Under the pieces are notes generated by a model that was not told the origin of the DNA, did not search any database, and worked only from the letters and a program-made list of their open reading frames with translations. A stretch of DNA of 6,171 bases from Acidimicrobiales bacterium. Its GTDB lineage: Bacteria > Actinomycetota > Acidimicrobiia > Acidimicrobiales > SZUA-35. The translations under genes were made by a program, and so were the position numbers. Shown here in pieces: positions 1 through 5,089 of this stretch (its first letter is position 1; each line of letters opens with the position of its first letter). The stretch covers positions 1 through 6,171 of the forward strand of contig JAHECQ010000243.1 of NCBI GenBank assembly GCA_024641625.1, given 5' to 3'.

Positions 1-128
1 ACTGATCGCTTCCGGACACACGCAGCGAACGCCAACGACGCCGGTGACGTCGTTGCCCATGGTCGGCTACCGCCCCGAGCCCGAGAACGCGATGAGGAAG
101 AACAGGATCACAACGCTTCCGATGCGAG

Positions 129-164
129 GCGCCCGCCGCCATCAACTGCGATGACAGCGGGCGC
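129..164 (-). terminator. Hairpin after the hsp20 stop codon, likely terminator or mRNA-stabilising stem
   Basis: In minus-strand RNA, bases 164-150 pair with 143-129 to give a continuous 15-bp stem closed by a 6-base loop (149-144). The outer half is GCGCCCGC/GCGGGCGC. Two of the pairs are G-U in minus-strand RNA and would be C-A mismatches in plus-strand RNA, so the structure favours the hsp20 transcript. It begins 15 bases after the stop codon. There is no U tract behind it, so it is either a U-less terminator, which is plausible in high-G+C bacteria, or a 3' stabilising hairpin. Confidence 0.6.
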
Positions 165-179
165 GCATTCCGACCACGA

Positions 180-629
180 TTACGACGCGTCAGCGGTCGT
201 GGTCTCGATCGCCTCGGGCGCAAACCGGCGGGTCTGTCCCACCTCGATCTTGCGCGGCTTGGCCTGTTCGGCAACGGGGATCCGGACCGTGAGCACACCG
301 TCGTGCAGGTCGGCCTCGAGGCTCTGGAGATCCAGCCCGTCCCCGAGTTGGATCTGACGTCGGAAGGTGCCCCGGTACCGCTCACTGAAATAGGCCTGGT
401 CGGTTTCCTGAGGCTGCCAGTTGCGTTCGGCCGCGATCGTCAACACGTTGCGCTCGACGGTGATATCGAGGTTCTCCGCCTTCACCCCGGGCATGTCGAT
501 GTGTACCCACACATCGCTGCCGCGCCGGAAGGCGTCCATCGGCATCACACCACCGGTGTTCTGGGGCCGTGCCGACAGCCGATTGAAGAGCGTGTCGAAG
601 TCGCGGAAGGGATCGGTCTGCATGAACAT
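180..629 (-). CDS. hsp20: Hsp20/alpha-crystallin family small heat-shock protein
   Basis: This is a 149-residue ATP-independent holdase chaperone. Proteins of this family form oligomers in the cytosol and bind unfolding proteins under heat or other stress. Residues 1-30 are the variable N-terminal arm. Residues about 36-120 are the alpha-crystallin domain, with the opening DVWVHIDMPGVK, the core NVLTIAAER and the hallmark DGVLTVRIP (110-118). The C-terminal anchoring motif I-x-V is I128-E-V130, in PRKIEV. The length is normal for bacterial Hsp20. The frame opens upstream at 686, but that ATG lies inside the -10 element. The ATG at 629 has AAGAAGGAG eight bases ahead and gives the usual MFMQTDPFRDFD start. 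The gene is transcribed divergently from the recombinase-like gene, and the shared 131-base gap carries an operator. Repression relieved by stress is likely. Family assignment is secure; the client proteins cannot be read from sequence. Confidence 0.95.
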   Translation of the reverse strand: MFMQTDPFRDFDTLFNRLSARPQNTGGVMPMDAFRRGSDVWVHIDMPGVKAENLDITVERNVLTIAAERNWQPQETDQAYFSERYRGTFRRQIQLGDGLDLQSLEADLHDGVLTVRIPVAEQAKPRKIEVGQTRRFAPEAIETTTADAS

Positions 630-637
630 GGTCAGAA

Positions 638-646
638 CTCCTTCTT
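638..646 (-). promoter_or_regulatory. Shine-Dalgarno sequence of hsp20
   Basis: AAGAAGGAG reads on the minus strand from 646 to 638, eight bases before the ATG at 629. It fixes the start codon and argues against the longer frame that opens at 686. Confidence 0.85.
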
Positions 647-677
647 GAGGTTGATGGGCCGCTTCAGCGGTCCGAAT

Positions 678-731
678 ACTCAACATAATAACGTGCGGTT
701 ATGTTGAGTGTCAATGGCGATTATGTTGAAA
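678..731. promoter_or_regulatory. Three-site operator: 11-bp inverted repeat plus a third half-site
   Basis: ACTCAACATAA (678-688) and TTATGTTGAGT (699-709) form a perfect 11-bp inverted repeat around a 10-base spacer. A third copy, TTATGTTGA, lies at 721-729 in the same orientation as the second. Centres are 21 and 22 bases apart, about two helical turns, so all three would face the same side of DNA. The first arm covers the -10 and start site of the hsp20 promoter. The second fills the spacer and touches the -35. This is what a repressor site should look like. It is not CIRCE. The HAIR half-sites of HspR (TTGAGT, ACTCAA) are present but in everted order. The binding protein is unknown. Confidence 0.7.
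685..714 (-). promoter_or_regulatory. Sigma-70-type promoter of hsp20
   Basis: On the minus strand a perfect -35 TTGACA (714-709) is followed after 18 bases by TATTAT (690-685), a five-of-six match to the -10 consensus. Transcription would start near 678, giving an untranslated leader of about 48 bases before the ATG at 629. So strong a vegetative promoter on a stress gene makes sense if a repressor holds it down, which agrees with the inverted repeat lying over it. The start site is inferred. Confidence 0.75.
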
Positions 732-760
732 CCGGCGATCGACGCTGCCATCATCGAGCC

Positions 761-1687
761 ATGGAACAGAAGGCATCGGGTGAGCGGGAGCCATCAGCCC
801 GTCAGCACACGCTGCTGTTCGAGCGTGTCCTGGTGGAGTGGCTGAGCTCCCAGCGCTCGGCCAACACCCGCGCCGCGTATCGCTCCGACTTCGAGATGTT
901 CGGACGGTGGTGTGCTCATCGGGGCACCATTCCCCTGGCGGCCGACACCGCTTCACTCACTGCCTTCCAGTCCGCCCGCCAGGCTGCCGGTGACAGTGCC
1001 TCGACGGTACGACGGCGCTGGTCCGCCTTGTCCTCGTTCTACGCATTCGCCGTCGAGCGCGACCTGCTTGCGGCCAACCCCACGGTCGGGGTCGTTCGGC
1101 CCAAGGTCGTGTCGGGTGATCCGAGCCCAACCGTGCGACTGTCCCAGGACGCCGTCGCCAACTGTCGAGCGGCGGCGGCGGCCCTCGATCCTCGTCTGGA
1201 GGCGCTCGTCGCGCTGCTCGTCTGCGATGGGCTCAAGGTCGCAGAAGCACTGGCTCTCGACATCGAGGACGTCTCCGGTAGGTCGCCAACCACCGCGATC
1301 ATCGTTCGACGGCGCGGCCAGTCGAGGCGAATCGTGCTCGACCTCGACACCGCTCGCGCCCTCCGACAATGCGTGGGACGGCGCGGAACCGGCCCCGTCT
1401 TCGTGAGCGAGCAGGCCTCGACGTCGGACACGCCGCGTCGGCTGACCCGATTCGGTGCCGACCATCTGATCCGCCAACTCAGAACCGACCAGTCGACCGA
1501 GCCCATCACGGCAAGTGCGTTGCGCCGATTCCACATCATGACGCATCGACTCGCCGGTGCCGAGCTCGAGGACATCCGCAATCGCGCTGGTCTGGCCAAC
1601 GTACGCGGCGTCCGACGCTATGTCGATGCCACATCCGAGGTCGATGCCACATCCGAGCAGCCGACCCCTGGCGAAGGCGTCGACTGA
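761..1687 (+). CDS. Tyrosine-recombinase (phage integrase) family protein, catalytic site degenerate
   Basis: This 308-residue protein has the two-domain layout of XerC/D-like tyrosine recombinases, which cut and rejoin DNA at specific sites. Residues about 18-105 form the SAM-like core-binding domain (SANTRAAYRSDFEMFGRW, then a second helical part). Residues about 125-290 form the catalytic domain. The box-I position reads CDGLKVAEALAL, where GLR is expected, so the first Arg is Lys159. The HxLRH motif reads SALRR (252-256): both His are lost and Arg255 is kept. The GH motif reads GL (277-278). The nucleophile Tyr287 is kept at the correct spacing from it. Normal strand cleavage is therefore doubtful, and a DNA-binding role or decay is possible. 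The ATG at 761 is chosen because the alternative ATG at 701 lies inside the operator. No Shine-Dalgarno sequence is visible, so translation may be leaderless. The gene is divergent from hsp20. Confidence 0.85.
   Translation: MEQKASGEREPSARQHTLLFERVLVEWLSSQRSANTRAAYRSDFEMFGRWCAHRGTIPLAADTASLTAFQSARQAAGDSASTVRRRWSALSSFYAFAVERDLLAANPTVGVVRPKVVSGDPSPTVRLSQDAVANCRAAAAALDPRLEALVALLVCDGLKVAEALALDIEDVSGRSPTTAIIVRRRGQSRRIVLDLDTARALRQCVGRRGTGPVFVSEQASTSDTPRRLTRFGADHLIRQLRTDQSTEPITASALRRFHIMTHRLAGAELEDIRNRAGLANVRGVRRYVDATSEVDATSEQPTPGEGVD
1622..1657 (+). repeat. Exact 18-bp tandem duplication inside the recombinase-like gene
   Basis: GTCGATGCCACATCCGAG occurs twice without a gap (1622-1639 and 1640-1657). 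It is in frame and duplicates the peptide VDATSE directly after the Tyr287 region, lengthening the C-terminal tail by six residues. The identity of the two units points to recent slippage. Confidence 0.95.
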
Positions 1688-1922
1688 GCCGCCCGGCCGC
1701 TCCCTCGTGCGCCATCCATCGGGACGAAGTGATACCAGCACTACCTCGATCGGGAGGGTCGCACGGTCGTACCACGAGAAACGGTGAGCCATACTGCGCA
1801 CATCTCGTCCCATGAACCCGCTGCTTGGTCCGCTGGATCGGTCCGCCTCGTCGTCTGCGTCAACGGGCAGAAGCGCGACCGGCCACAGACGCGCCGATTG
1901 GTCACCGCAACGACCCGCCGGC

Positions 1923-1926
1923 GGAG
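1923..1926 (+). promoter_or_regulatory. Ribosome binding site supporting the GTG start of the hydrolase
   Basis: GGAG nine bases before the GTG at 1936 favours this start over the TTG at 1825, which has no comparable site. Confidence 0.5.
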
Positions 1927-1935
1927 CCCGTAATC

Positions 1936-2802
1936 GTGCGCGTCCACTTCTGTGGCGTACGCGGGTCTGCGCCGGCCGTCGGCGTCGAGTTTGCCGGCGT
2001 CGGGGGCAACACCTCCTGCGTCGCCATCGCCCACGATGGCGAGGAGGTGCCGCGATTGATACTGGACGCCGGAACGGGCCTACGCGCCGTCTCGAACCTG
2101 CTGGCCGGCCGACCGTTCCGGGGCACGATCCTCCTGGGCCACCTGCATTGGGACCACACCTACGGGTTGCCGTTCTTTCGTGGCGGAGACCGGCCCGACG
2201 CGGTGACCCGTCTGCTGGTGCCTGAACAAGGCGTCGATCCGATCGACCTGCTGCGTCGCTTCATGGGTCCCCCGGCGTTCCCGATCGAGCCCGATCAACT
2301 CCGAGGCGACTGGATGTTCGAATCGATCGATGAAGGCTCTCATTCACTCGAGGGGTTCGAGGTACTCGCCCGGGAGATCCCTCACAAGGGAGGTCGCACG
2401 TTCGGCTACCGGATCAGCGACGGCGCGAGCAGTCTGGCCTATCTGTCCGACCACGGGCCCGCGGGCACGATGGGGCCGGGGCCGGATGGTTTGGGCCCGT
2501 ACCACGAGGCGGCGATGACCCTGTGCAGCGGTGCCGATCTGGTGATCCACGACGCGCAGTACACCGCCGGTGAGCTACCCGATCGAGTGGACTTCGGGCA
2601 CTCGGCCGGTGAGTACGCAACGGAACTCGCGCGGCGTGCACGCGCCACCTCGATCGTGCTGTTCCATCACGATCCCGAACGCACCGACGCCGAGGTCGAG
2701 GCGATAGAACGACAGCTGAGCAGCTCGGACGGGCCGCTGGTGATCGCCGCCCGCGAGGGCAAGACGCTCGAGCTACCGCTCGACCAACGAGTGGAACGCT
2801 GA
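1936..2802 (+). CDS. Metallo-beta-lactamase-fold hydrolase (RNase Z/PhnP-like group)
   Basis: This is a 288-residue metal-dependent hydrolase, probably cytosolic since no signal peptide is seen. From the N-terminus it has the first strand with VHFCGVRGSAP, the GGNTSC turn, and LILDAGTGL before the metal motif GHLHWDHTYGLPFF. There His69, His71, Asp73 and His74 make the HxHxDH signature. Later ligand candidates are His150 (PHKGG), Asp172 (YLSDH), and the IHDAQYT (His205-Asp206), FGHS (His222) and LFHHDP (His244/His245) blocks, typical of the RNase Z/PhnP-like branch whose members cut phosphodiester bonds. The substrate here cannot be assigned. The frame is open from a TTG at 1825, but that adds 37 Arg/Pro-rich residues with no recognisable fold. 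The GTG at 1936 starts directly on the first strand and has GGAG nine bases upstream. It is followed 44 bases later by two response-regulator genes, so they may be co-expressed. Confidence 0.85.
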   Translation: MRVHFCGVRGSAPAVGVEFAGVGGNTSCVAIAHDGEEVPRLILDAGTGLRAVSNLLAGRPFRGTILLGHLHWDHTYGLPFFRGGDRPDAVTRLLVPEQGVDPIDLLRRFMGPPAFPIEPDQLRGDWMFESIDEGSHSLEGFEVLAREIPHKGGRTFGYRISDGASSLAYLSDHGPAGTMGPGPDGLGPYHEAAMTLCSGADLVIHDAQYTAGELPDRVDFGHSAGEYATELARRARATSIVLFHHDPERTDAEVEAIERQLSSSDGPLVIAAREGKTLELPLDQRVER

Positions 2803-2834
2803 GACCTTCTTCGGGTTGGGGAGTCGACCCGCTC

Positions 2835-2840
2835 TAGTAT
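2835..2840 (+). promoter_or_regulatory. Candidate -10 element for a leaderless response-regulator mRNA
   Basis: TAGTAT ends six bases before the ATG at 2847, so transcription would begin at or next to the start codon. The pattern fits the TAnnnT -10 of actinobacterial leaderless genes. No good -35 is seen at normal spacing, and no Shine-Dalgarno sequence precedes the ATG, which supports leaderless translation. Readthrough from the hydrolase gene remains possible. Confidence 0.4.
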
Positions 2841-2846
2841 TGCGGC

Positions 2847-3557
2847 ATGCCCATCCGAGTCGCCATCGCCGAGGACAATGCCCTGCTGCTCGACGGGTTG
2901 GCGCGACTGATCTCGGCCACGAGCGATCTCGAGCTGGCCGGCACGGCAACCACCCTCGACGAGCTGCTCGATCTGGTGGTCGAGGCAGTCCCCGACATCG
3001 TCCTCACCGACATCCGCATGCCGCCGACGGGCACCGATGAGGGCATCCGGGCAGCCAGCGCCATCCGGGCCAGCCATCCCGACATCGGCGTGATCGTGCT
3101 CAGTCAATATGTGTCACCGGCATACGCAGTGGCGCTGCTCGCCGAGGGCTCCGAACGCCGCGGCTACCTGTTGAAGGATCGGGTCGCCGACGTCGACGAA
3201 CTCGTGGCCGCCATTCGTGTCGTGGCCGGTGGCGGGGCGGTCATCGACCCCAAGGTGGTCGAGCAGTTGGTCAACTCCACCCGTATGAGCGACGGCCCCG
3301 TCGACCATCTGACCCCACGCGAGCGTGAGGTGTTGTCCGAAGTCGCCCAGGGAAAGTCCAATGCTGCAGTGGCGACCGCTCTGGTGGTGTCGGAACGAGC
3401 CGTCGAGAAACACATCAACTCGATTTTCTCGAAGCTGCACTTGACCGAGGAACCCGATCTGAACCGACGCGTCGCGGCCGTCCTGGTGTACCTGGCCGAT
3501 GGTGATACAGGCCACACCCCGAGTGACGTAGCAACACAATTCTGGAATCGTGCCTGA
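2847..3557 (+). CDS. NarL/LuxR-type two-component response regulator
   Basis: This is a 236-residue DNA-binding regulator switched by phosphorylation from a sensor kinase. The receiver domain spans about 1-125. It has the acidic pair Glu9-Asp10, the phospho-acceptor Asp55 in VLTDIRMPP, the switch residue Ser86 in VIVLSQY, and Lys110 in GYLLKDRV, so every catalytic residue is present. After a linker, residues about 153-200 form the LuxR-type helix-turn-helix (LTPREREVLSEVAQGKSN, then SERAVEKHINSIFSKL). The stretch MPPTGTDEGIRAA and the GYLLKDRV loop are typical of a common actinobacterial NarL subgroup. The short tail after residue 217 is unassigned. The next gene, a receiver-only protein, starts 20 bases after the stop, so an operon is likely. 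No histidine kinase is in the window, so the partner and target promoters are unknown. Confidence 0.95.
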   Translation: MPIRVAIAEDNALLLDGLARLISATSDLELAGTATTLDELLDLVVEAVPDIVLTDIRMPPTGTDEGIRAASAIRASHPDIGVIVLSQYVSPAYAVALLAEGSERRGYLLKDRVADVDELVAAIRVVAGGGAVIDPKVVEQLVNSTRMSDGPVDHLTPREREVLSEVAQGKSNAAVATALVVSERAVEKHINSIFSKLHLTEEPDLNRRVAAVLVYLADGDTGHTPSDVATQFWNRA

Positions 3558-3577
3558 TCGTTCACAATCATGAATCT

Positions 3578-4021
3578 ATGGACCCCTGCGCGATGAAGGA
3601 TCCACCGGATTCGACGGACGGCGCCGCCCGAGTCGTGCGCGTCCTCGTGGTGGATGATCAGGCGCCTTTTCGCGCCGCAGCCCGGGCCGTGATCGATCGG
3701 GTGAAGGAGTTCGGTCTCGTCGGCGAGGCCATGTCGGGAGAAGAGGCCGTCGAACTGGTCGAGACGCTCCACCCATCGGTGGTGCTGATGGACATCAACA
3801 TGGGCGCAATGGACGGGTTGGAGGCGACGCGCATCATCACCGACGCTCATCCCGAAACGCTCGTGATCCTCGTTTCCACCTACCCGGAGAATGATCTGCC
3901 GGCCGCCGCACGAACCTGCGGTGCTGCGGCCTACGTCAACAAGGACGAGCTGTCGCCGAGGGTCGTGCGGCGCCTGTGGGAGACCCGCGGGGATTCCACC
4001 TGGCCGGGCAGCTCCGCCTGA
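3578..4021 (+). CDS. Single-domain (CheY-like) response regulator
   Basis: This 147-residue protein consists of one receiver domain. Residues about 20-135 carry Asp26-Asp27 (VLVVDDQ), the phospho-acceptor Asp72 (VVLMDINMG), Ser100/Thr101 at the end of strand four (VILVST) and Lys122 (YVNKDEL). The phosphorylation site is therefore complete, but there is no output domain. The sequence resembles the receiver of NarL-type regulators more than chemotaxis CheY. It may act by protein-protein contact, as a phosphate sink or relay for the regulator encoded 20 bases upstream, or it may be a NarL-type regulator that lost its helix-turn-helix. I see no such motif in the downstream frames. The ATG at 3578 lacks a Shine-Dalgarno sequence; a second in-frame ATG at 3593 is possible. 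A tRNA-end-like sequence begins only 12 bases after the stop, so the gene may sit at the edge of an inserted segment. Confidence 0.9.
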   Translation: MDPCAMKDPPDSTDGAARVVRVLVVDDQAPFRAAARAVIDRVKEFGLVGEAMSGEEAVELVETLHPSVVLMDINMGAMDGLEATRIITDAHPETLVILVSTYPENDLPAAARTCGAAAYVNKDELSPRVVRRLWETRGDSTWPGSSA

Positions 4022-4033
4022 CTTGTCGACCGG

Positions 4034-4066
4034 AGGTCAGGAGTTCGATGCTCCCCTCGGGCCCCA
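4034..4066 (+). other. tRNA 3'-end-like fragment (closest to tRNA-Leu), possible attachment site
   Basis: In tRNA order the stretch reads: variable-loop end AGGTC (4034-4038), T-stem AGGAG (4039-4043), T-loop TTCGATG (4044-4050), T-stem CTCCC (4051-4055; four of five pairs), acceptor strand CTCGGGC (4056-4062), discriminator C, and CCA (4064-4066). An acceptor ending CTCGGGC-N-CCA is, as I recall, usual for actinobacterial tRNA-Leu. The 5' part of a tRNA is not found upstream: no GCCCGAG lies at the right distance, and the anticodon arm does not pair. Discriminator C instead of A and the broken T-stem pair mean it is not a working gene. Tyrosine recombinases often duplicate such 3' ends on integration, so this could be one end of an old element. 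Chance similarity cannot be excluded. Confidence 0.4.
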
Positions 4067-4101
4067 TAGGAAACACCGTTCGAGCTGTTCTGAAAGGCTA
4101 G

Positions 4102-4883
4102 TTTGCCTCACCCATCTGGCCGGGGCGAGGGCGGTGACGCCTACGCGCTGTCGGGTCGTTGGCCGTTGATGACCGGGGTCCTCGATGCCGAATGGGCGGC
4201 GGTCTTCTGCCTGCCGCAGCAGTACCCCGTCAGGTCATCATCCCGACCGCAGAACTCGAGGTGACGGAGGTCTGGCAGAACGCGGTCGCCATGCGCGGCA
4301 CCGGCTCCCATGAGGTCAAACGGCTGGGTGTCTGGTACCGGCCGTCTGGTGATGGACCCCGCAACAAGCACCCGAACCGGCCGTGCCTTGTATCGCTGCG
4401 CGCTTCGTCCTGCCCGGAGCACTCAACTCCGCGGTACCGATCGGAATCTTGCGTTCAGCGATCGTCAGCACCGGTGCGGAACCCAAGGAGAAGGTATCGA
4501 GCATCTTCGGCCGGCCTGCCGTCAAGAACGCCGCGTTGCTCGAACTGTTGGCCGAAGCGGCCCTCGCGGTCGAGCATCTCCATCTCGGGATCAAGGCGGC
4601 ATTGGCCGCACTGTGGACCTACGCAGAACGCGGCGAGACCCCGCCGGTGGGACTGCGGGCGACGGTCATCGGCAGCCCGTTCCGGGCCGTTGAAGTCGCG
4701 AGCGACCTGATCAGCCGGCTCTACACTCGTTCGTCGCGGTCTGGGTTCTTTGCCGGACATCCCCTCGAGCGGGCGATGCGCGACATCCACGCCGTCGATT
4801 ACGGACTCGAGACACTGCAGCCGCTGCACCACGACAGCGGCCGTGTCCCAATCGGCCTCGACCCCCAGAGCCCCGGCTTCTGA
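4102..4883 (+). pseudogene. Broken acyl-CoA-dehydrogenase-fold flavoprotein gene (HsaA-like monooxygenase or dehydrogenase)
   Basis: Homologous pieces of one protein appear in order but in changing frames. FASPIWPG (4102-4125) is in the first frame, DAYALSGRWPLMTGVLDAEW with its continuation (about 4136-4213) in the second, and VPRQVIIPTAELEV then VWQNAVAMRGTGSHEV (about 4222-4320) in the first again. The longest piece, open from 4353 to the stop at 4881-4883, is in the third. SGRWPLMTGV and MRGTGSHEV mark the middle beta-domain of the family. The last piece is the C-terminal helical domain, with IGILRSAI, HPLERAMRDIHAV and the ending GLDPQSPGF. The N-terminal helical domain, about 110 residues, is absent. 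At least three frame changes and an internal stop (TGA at 4350) rule out one normal protein. HPLERAMRDIH recalls flavin-dependent monooxygenases such as HsaA, but the substrate is not known. The intact C-terminal frame could still make a fragment. Sequencing indels might explain the shifts but not the missing domain. Confidence 0.8.
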
Positions 4884-5089
4884 AACCCACCTTCGTGCCG
4901 AACCCTTGGGTTGCGCAGACTCCCACCGCCGAGCCAGCACCCAGGACGCAACACAACCAGGCTCGCACCCCATACATAACTGCGGCTCATGCAGCGACAC
5001 ACAGCGCCCCAGGTCCGGCGAACTGCAGCGCCCGAGGCGCAAGGTATCAACTGGCTTGACGACACGGTGGGTGGTGAGGAGGGTTCGGT

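Noticed and set aside
67..111. Tiny minus-strand hydrophobic peptide starting at a GTG (VILFFLIAF)
   Set aside because: Only about 15 codons with a weak ribosome site; a short hydrophobic run alone does not support a gene.
1..128. Open frames running off the left edge on both strands
   Set aside because: None shows a recognisable protein segment or clear ribosome site, so no partial gene can be supported.
303..707. Open frame of 134 codons on the plus strand across hsp20
   Set aside because: It is antisense to a secure Hsp20 gene and the translation resembles no family.
1700..1716. CTCCCTCGTGCGCCATC just after the recombinase stop, resembling the end of the tRNA-like fragment
   Set aside because: It needs a gap and has further mismatches, with no similarity upstream into the T loop, so it is too weak to call a second attachment site.
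953..1813. Long open frame of 286 codons antisense to the recombinase-like gene
   Set aside because: It mirrors the codon pattern of the real gene on the other strand, a common effect in high-G+C DNA, and its translation shows no recognisable domain.
4048..4101. 17-codon open frame beginning with ATG and preceded by AGGAG
   Set aside because: The ATG and AGGAG fall inside the T arm of the tRNA-like fragment, and the peptide has no recognisable feature.
4898..4909. AACCC-TT-GGGTT palindrome after the dehydrogenase relic
   Set aside because: The loop of two bases is too short for a stable hairpin and the arms are only five bases.
5028..5040. GCGCC-CGA-GGCGC hairpin between the dehydrogenase relic and the cyclase gene
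   Set aside because: Five base pairs with no U tract on either strand and no position typical of a terminator; frequent by chance in G+C-rich DNA.
4455..5042. Open frame of 195 codons on the minus strand
   Set aside because: It lies antisense to the well-recognised C-terminal domain of the dehydrogenase relic and shows no domain of its own.
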